16,722 nt of DNA from Lachnospiraceae bacterium. Its GTDB lineage: Bacteria; Bacillota_A; Clostridia; Lachnospirales; Lachnospiraceae. The position numbers were made by a program, and so were the translations under genes. The notes under the pieces are model-generated. The model made no database searches. It was not told the origin of the DNA and saw nothing but the letters and a program-made list of their open reading frames with translations. Below are positions 14,856 to 16,722 of the stretch, one piece after another. The stretch's first letter is position 1; every line of letters begins with the position of its first letter. Location of the stretch: assembly GCA_004556565.1 (NCBI GenBank), contig SFGN01000062.1:1-16722 (forward strand), read 5' to 3'.

Positions 14856-15985
14856 CATATTGCCATAAGCGCTTCTGCTACCAAATCAATTTCTTTTTTC
14901 TTTTCTTCTTCGGTAGTATGAACGTATAAGTTCATGGTAATTCCAATATTTGAATGGCCCAGTAGCATTTGAAGTGTTTTGGGCTTCATACCTGCTTCAA
15001 TACATCTAGTAGCAAATGTATGTCTCAAAATATGCATTGAAAATCTAGGAATCTGTGCTTTGTCACAAATCTTAAACAATGCCGTATCATATGTACTGTT
15101 CTTAACTGGTGTCCCCTTTCTGCACAGAAACACAAACTCTTCCCATTCTTTTGAAATTTCTGAAATCCACTTATTCTTTTCTTTTTGTTTATTCAGTATA
15201 GCAACCGCTTCTTCTGTTAAAGGTATCGTACGATAACCTGATTTACTCTTTGGTTCTCCAATACGCCACTCTTTTACACTATAACGGTATTCCATACTCC
15301 TGCGAATCTGAATTGTTTTAGATTCAAAATCAATATCTTCCCATTTCAATCCAACTAATTCGCCTGTCCTCAATCCGGTTTGAAGAATAAATCGATACTG
15401 ATTTTCATAACTCTGCTCTTCTGCATATCTCAAAAATATTTTTTGCACATCTCTTTCTAATGCAACTTTCTTCTCCGAAGGTTTTCCCATATCACTCTTT
15501 ACTGACCTTTTACAGGGATTCGTTCGTAATACTTCATTTTCTTTTGCATATTCAAGCATATTATATAATGTAATTCTTGCTTGATAAATCGTAGACGTAC
15601 GATAGCCTTGATCCGCCATATCATAAAATATCTTTTGACAATGTAGAGGTTTCACATCTGATAATAACATTTTCCCAATCAATGGTTTAATATTTCTTAT
15701 ATATCTCTCCGTATAATTACGAACCGTATTCGGACGGACTGTTTTCTTCTTTATTCCAATCCAGTAATCAAACCAATGATCCACCAACATATCAGACGGC
15801 ATTGAAATATCACTATGTTCATCTACATAAATCGCATCTGCAAGCCAAGCTCTACACTCTTGTAGCTTTTTGAATCGTTTATGCTTTCTCTTTCCAAACC
15901 GATCTACAAATCTTGCGGAGTATAATCCTGTACTTTCCTGTGATATACCCACACCAAGTTCTTTGCCTTTTAAATCTTTTCCCAT
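14855..15985 (-). CDS. Tyrosine recombinase/integrase of an integrative element (Tn916-type), 376 aa
   Basis: It integrates and excises the mobile element by site-specific recombination. An N-terminal arm-binding (AP2-like) domain spans about 1-60, a SAM-like core-binding domain about 62-165 (VDHWFDYWIGIKKKTVRPNT), and the catalytic domain the rest. All catalytic residues are visible: Arg206 (TGLRTGEL), the beta-hairpin Lys about 248 (PKSKSGYR), His318 and Arg321 (HILRH), His344 (LLGHSN) and the nucleophile Tyr354 (MNLYVHTT). AAGGAG precedes the ATG. The excisionase gene lies 99 nt upstream on the same strand. The gene appears intact, so the element may still be mobile. It marks the left boundary of the element next to ychF. 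Confidence 0.95.
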   Translation of the reverse strand: MGKDLKGKELGVGISQESTGLYSARFVDRFGKRKHKRFKKLQECRAWLADAIYVDEHSDISMPSDMLVDHWFDYWIGIKKKTVRPNTVRNYTERYIRNIKPLIGKMLLSDVKPLHCQKIFYDMADQGYRTSTIYQARITLYNMLEYAKENEVLRTNPCKRSVKSDMGKPSEKKVALERDVQKIFLRYAEEQSYENQYRFILQTGLRTGELVGLKWEDIDFESKTIQIRRSMEYRYSVKEWRIGEPKSKSGYRTIPLTEEAVAILNKQKEKNKWISEISKEWEEFVFLCRKGTPVKNSTYDTALFKICDKAQIPRFSMHILRHTFATRCIEAGMKPKTLQMLLGHSNIGITMNLYVHTTEEEKKKEIDLVAEALMAI

Positions 15986-16084
15986 ATTTTAGCTCCTTTC
16001 AAAGAAGCCCTAATACAGTACCTTATATTATACCATACCATTTTATCTTTGTGAATATTCAATTTCCATCTCATCTCCTATCTC

Positions 16085-16285
16085 TTAAATCTCTATATTT
16101 TCCGAAATAAATCTTTCAAATTCTTTTCTCTTTACAAGTTTTTTAGCTCCTACATAAAGTACAAATGGGCATCGTGGTTCTTTTAATAAATTACTAATTC
16201 TATTTTGTCCAATATTACTATATTCAGCTGCCTCTTCAATTGTAAGAGCCACCTTTTCATAAATCGGTACATATGGTTTATTCAT
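16085..16285 (-). CDS. Excisionase (Tn916 Xis-like), 66 aa
   Basis: This small winged-helix DNA-binding protein of the excisionase/MerR-like type reads VALTIEEAAEYSNIGQNRISNLLKEP, then FVLYVGAKKLVKRKEFERFI. The pattern (L-T-[IV]-E-E-A-A-x-Y ... I-G-x-x-x-I-x-x-L ... G-x-K-x-L-[VI]-K-R) is that of Xis proteins of Tn916-type elements. It bends att DNA and directs the integrase to excision. Its start is set by AAAGGAT about 6 nt upstream. It lies directly upstream of the integrase, the usual xis-int order. The region upstream of it carries inverted repeats. Confidence 0.88.
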   Translation of the reverse strand: MNKPYVPIYEKVALTIEEAAEYSNIGQNRISNLLKEPRCPFVLYVGAKKLVKRKEFERFISENIEI

Positions 16286-16342
16286 AATATCCTTTCCCTA
16301 TTTTTACGTGCATAGCATAAATTTCACCTCGCAATACACACG

Positions 16343-16364
16343 ACCATTTTTTGAAATAAATGGT
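16343..16364. repeat. Inverted repeat upstream of the excisionase gene
   Basis: ACCATTT (16343-16349) and AAATGGT (16358-16364) form a 7-bp dyad with an 8-nt AT-rich centre. It lies about 58 nt upstream of the excisionase ATG, a fair place for an operator. Confidence 0.35.
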
Positions 16365-16371
16365 AAATATC

Positions 16372-16441
16372 TTTGACATTGGCGGCTGGCAAAGGTATCT
16401 ATAAAGACTGCCAATGCCAAAGTAGTTTTTTGCCAATGTCA
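16372..16441. repeat. Triple ATTGGC repeat set with competing inverted pairs
   Basis: On the minus strand TGACATTGGC (16441-16432) and CTTTGGCATTGGC (16422-16410) are direct repeats. GCCAATGTCAAAG (16384-16372 region) is inverted and can pair with either: 10 perfect pairs with the first, or 13 including one G-U with the second. It lies directly downstream of the replication-ATPase stop. It could be an origin with iteron-like sites, an attenuator or a terminator without a clean T-tract. Confidence 0.5.
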
Positions 16442-16445
16442 TCCT

Positions 16446-16722
16446 TTATTCTGTGATTAACGCAACTGTTTTTCTTCCCTGACACCAGTCGTAGCTCAAT
16501 CTGTTTTCCAGTTGTTTTCTTGCATCTCTTCCTGTTCTGGAAGAAATCCCATAGGCTAGTAGTTCTGCCTCTAATTCTTCTAAACACATCACTTTTCGTT
16601 TGGTTAATAACTCCAGGATCAACTTCTGTGCCTTTTCCAGTTTCGTTTCCTTTTTCGTTCCTGCTTTCCCCATCAGCAGATCTTCAATGGATATATCGTA
16701 TTCTCCTAACCATTTTAAGCCT
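16446..16722 (-). CDS. C-terminal fragment of a likely AAA/RepA-like replication ATPase, partial (~91 aa visible)
   Basis: The frame is open to the right window edge. The visible part reads LKWLGEYDISIEDLLMG, then KLEKAQKLILELLTKRK, ELEAELLAYGISSRTGRDARKQL and ends TVALITE. This (WLGE-x-[DE]-x-[ST]-x-[ED]-DLL, then a helix-turn-helix-like segment) matches how I remember the C-terminus of RepA-type AAA_25 or related primase/helicase ATPases on mobile elements. The catalytic part is outside the window, so the assignment rests on the tail and context (next to xis-int). A Met at 16673 could be misread as the start, but the frame and similarity continue upstream of it. Confidence 0.55.
   Translation of the reverse strand, partial: GLKWLGEYDISIEDLLMGKAGTKKETKLEKAQKLILELLTKRKVMCLEELEAELLAYGISSRTGRDARKQLENRLSYDWCQGRKTVALITE

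Larger units (their letters stand above)
14835..16722. mobile_element. Left part of an integrative (ICE/IME or prophage-like) element next to ychF
   Basis: The int, xis and replication-ATPase genes lie in order on one strand, flanked on the left by the conserved ychF-lgt pair. That makes 14.8 kb the element/chromosome junction. The rest of the element lies beyond the right edge. No relaxase, capsid or cargo gene is visible, so the element type cannot be decided here. Confidence 0.75.

Noticed and set aside
1..16722. CRISPR array, tRNA or rRNA genes
   Set aside because: No regularly spaced direct repeats and no tRNA- or rRNA-like sequence noticed on either strand.

Overview
The window looks like a chromosomal segment of a gut anaerobe of the Lachnospiraceae (Blautia / Mediterraneibacter / Dorea-like Firmicutes). 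The evidence is strong AGGAGG ribosome binding sites, a single-chain pyruvate:ferredoxin oxidoreductase, a DUF5685 protein, an Rpn-family nuclease of the Lachnospiraceae type, and many small lipoproteins. The genus is inference. All confident genes but one lie on the minus strand; the exception is a small HTH regulator on the plus strand.

Layout, left to right. (1) 1-349: 5' part of an Rpn-type recombination-promoting nuclease, cut by the window edge, with a long leader. (2) 734-1381: an unassigned lipoprotein. (3) 1635-4034: a DUF5685 protein downstream of glycerol kinase (glpK). The glpK upstream region carries palindromes over a predicted promoter and, further up, a long hairpin that would hide the RBS of a 21-codon ORF. 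(4) 4384-8582: a visibly AT-rich accessory block. It holds a WG-repeat-like lipoprotein, a small lipoprotein, two Cys-rich small proteins with a shared cysteine pattern, a JAMM metallopeptidase-like protein and a divergent HTH regulator with palindromic operators. Inside it, at 5796-6091, sits a GC-rich foldback element with 14-bp imperfect terminal inverted repeats and a 5-bp direct repeat AATTC on each side, i.e. a MITE-like insertion. (5) 8968-14771: conserved core: nifJ (PFOR) with promoter and terminator, then the ychF-lgt pair, coupled through a stop codon that abuts the Shine-Dalgarno. (6) 14835-16722: the start of an integrated mobile element (tyrosine integrase, excisionase, C-terminus of a likely replication ATPase). 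It abuts the ychF 5' region and continues past the right edge.

How the parts relate. The core genes serve glycerol entry into glycolysis (glpK), fermentative pyruvate oxidation (nifJ), ribosome-associated ATPase function (ychF) and lipoprotein maturation (lgt); Lgt would modify the three lipoproteins in this window. The most unusual features are the MITE-like element, the JAMM plus Cys-rich cluster without any visible ubiquitin-like or E1 partner, the DDxxD-type motifs in the DUF5685 protein, and the repeat-rich region between excisionase and replication gene. No CRISPR array, rRNA or tRNA was seen.
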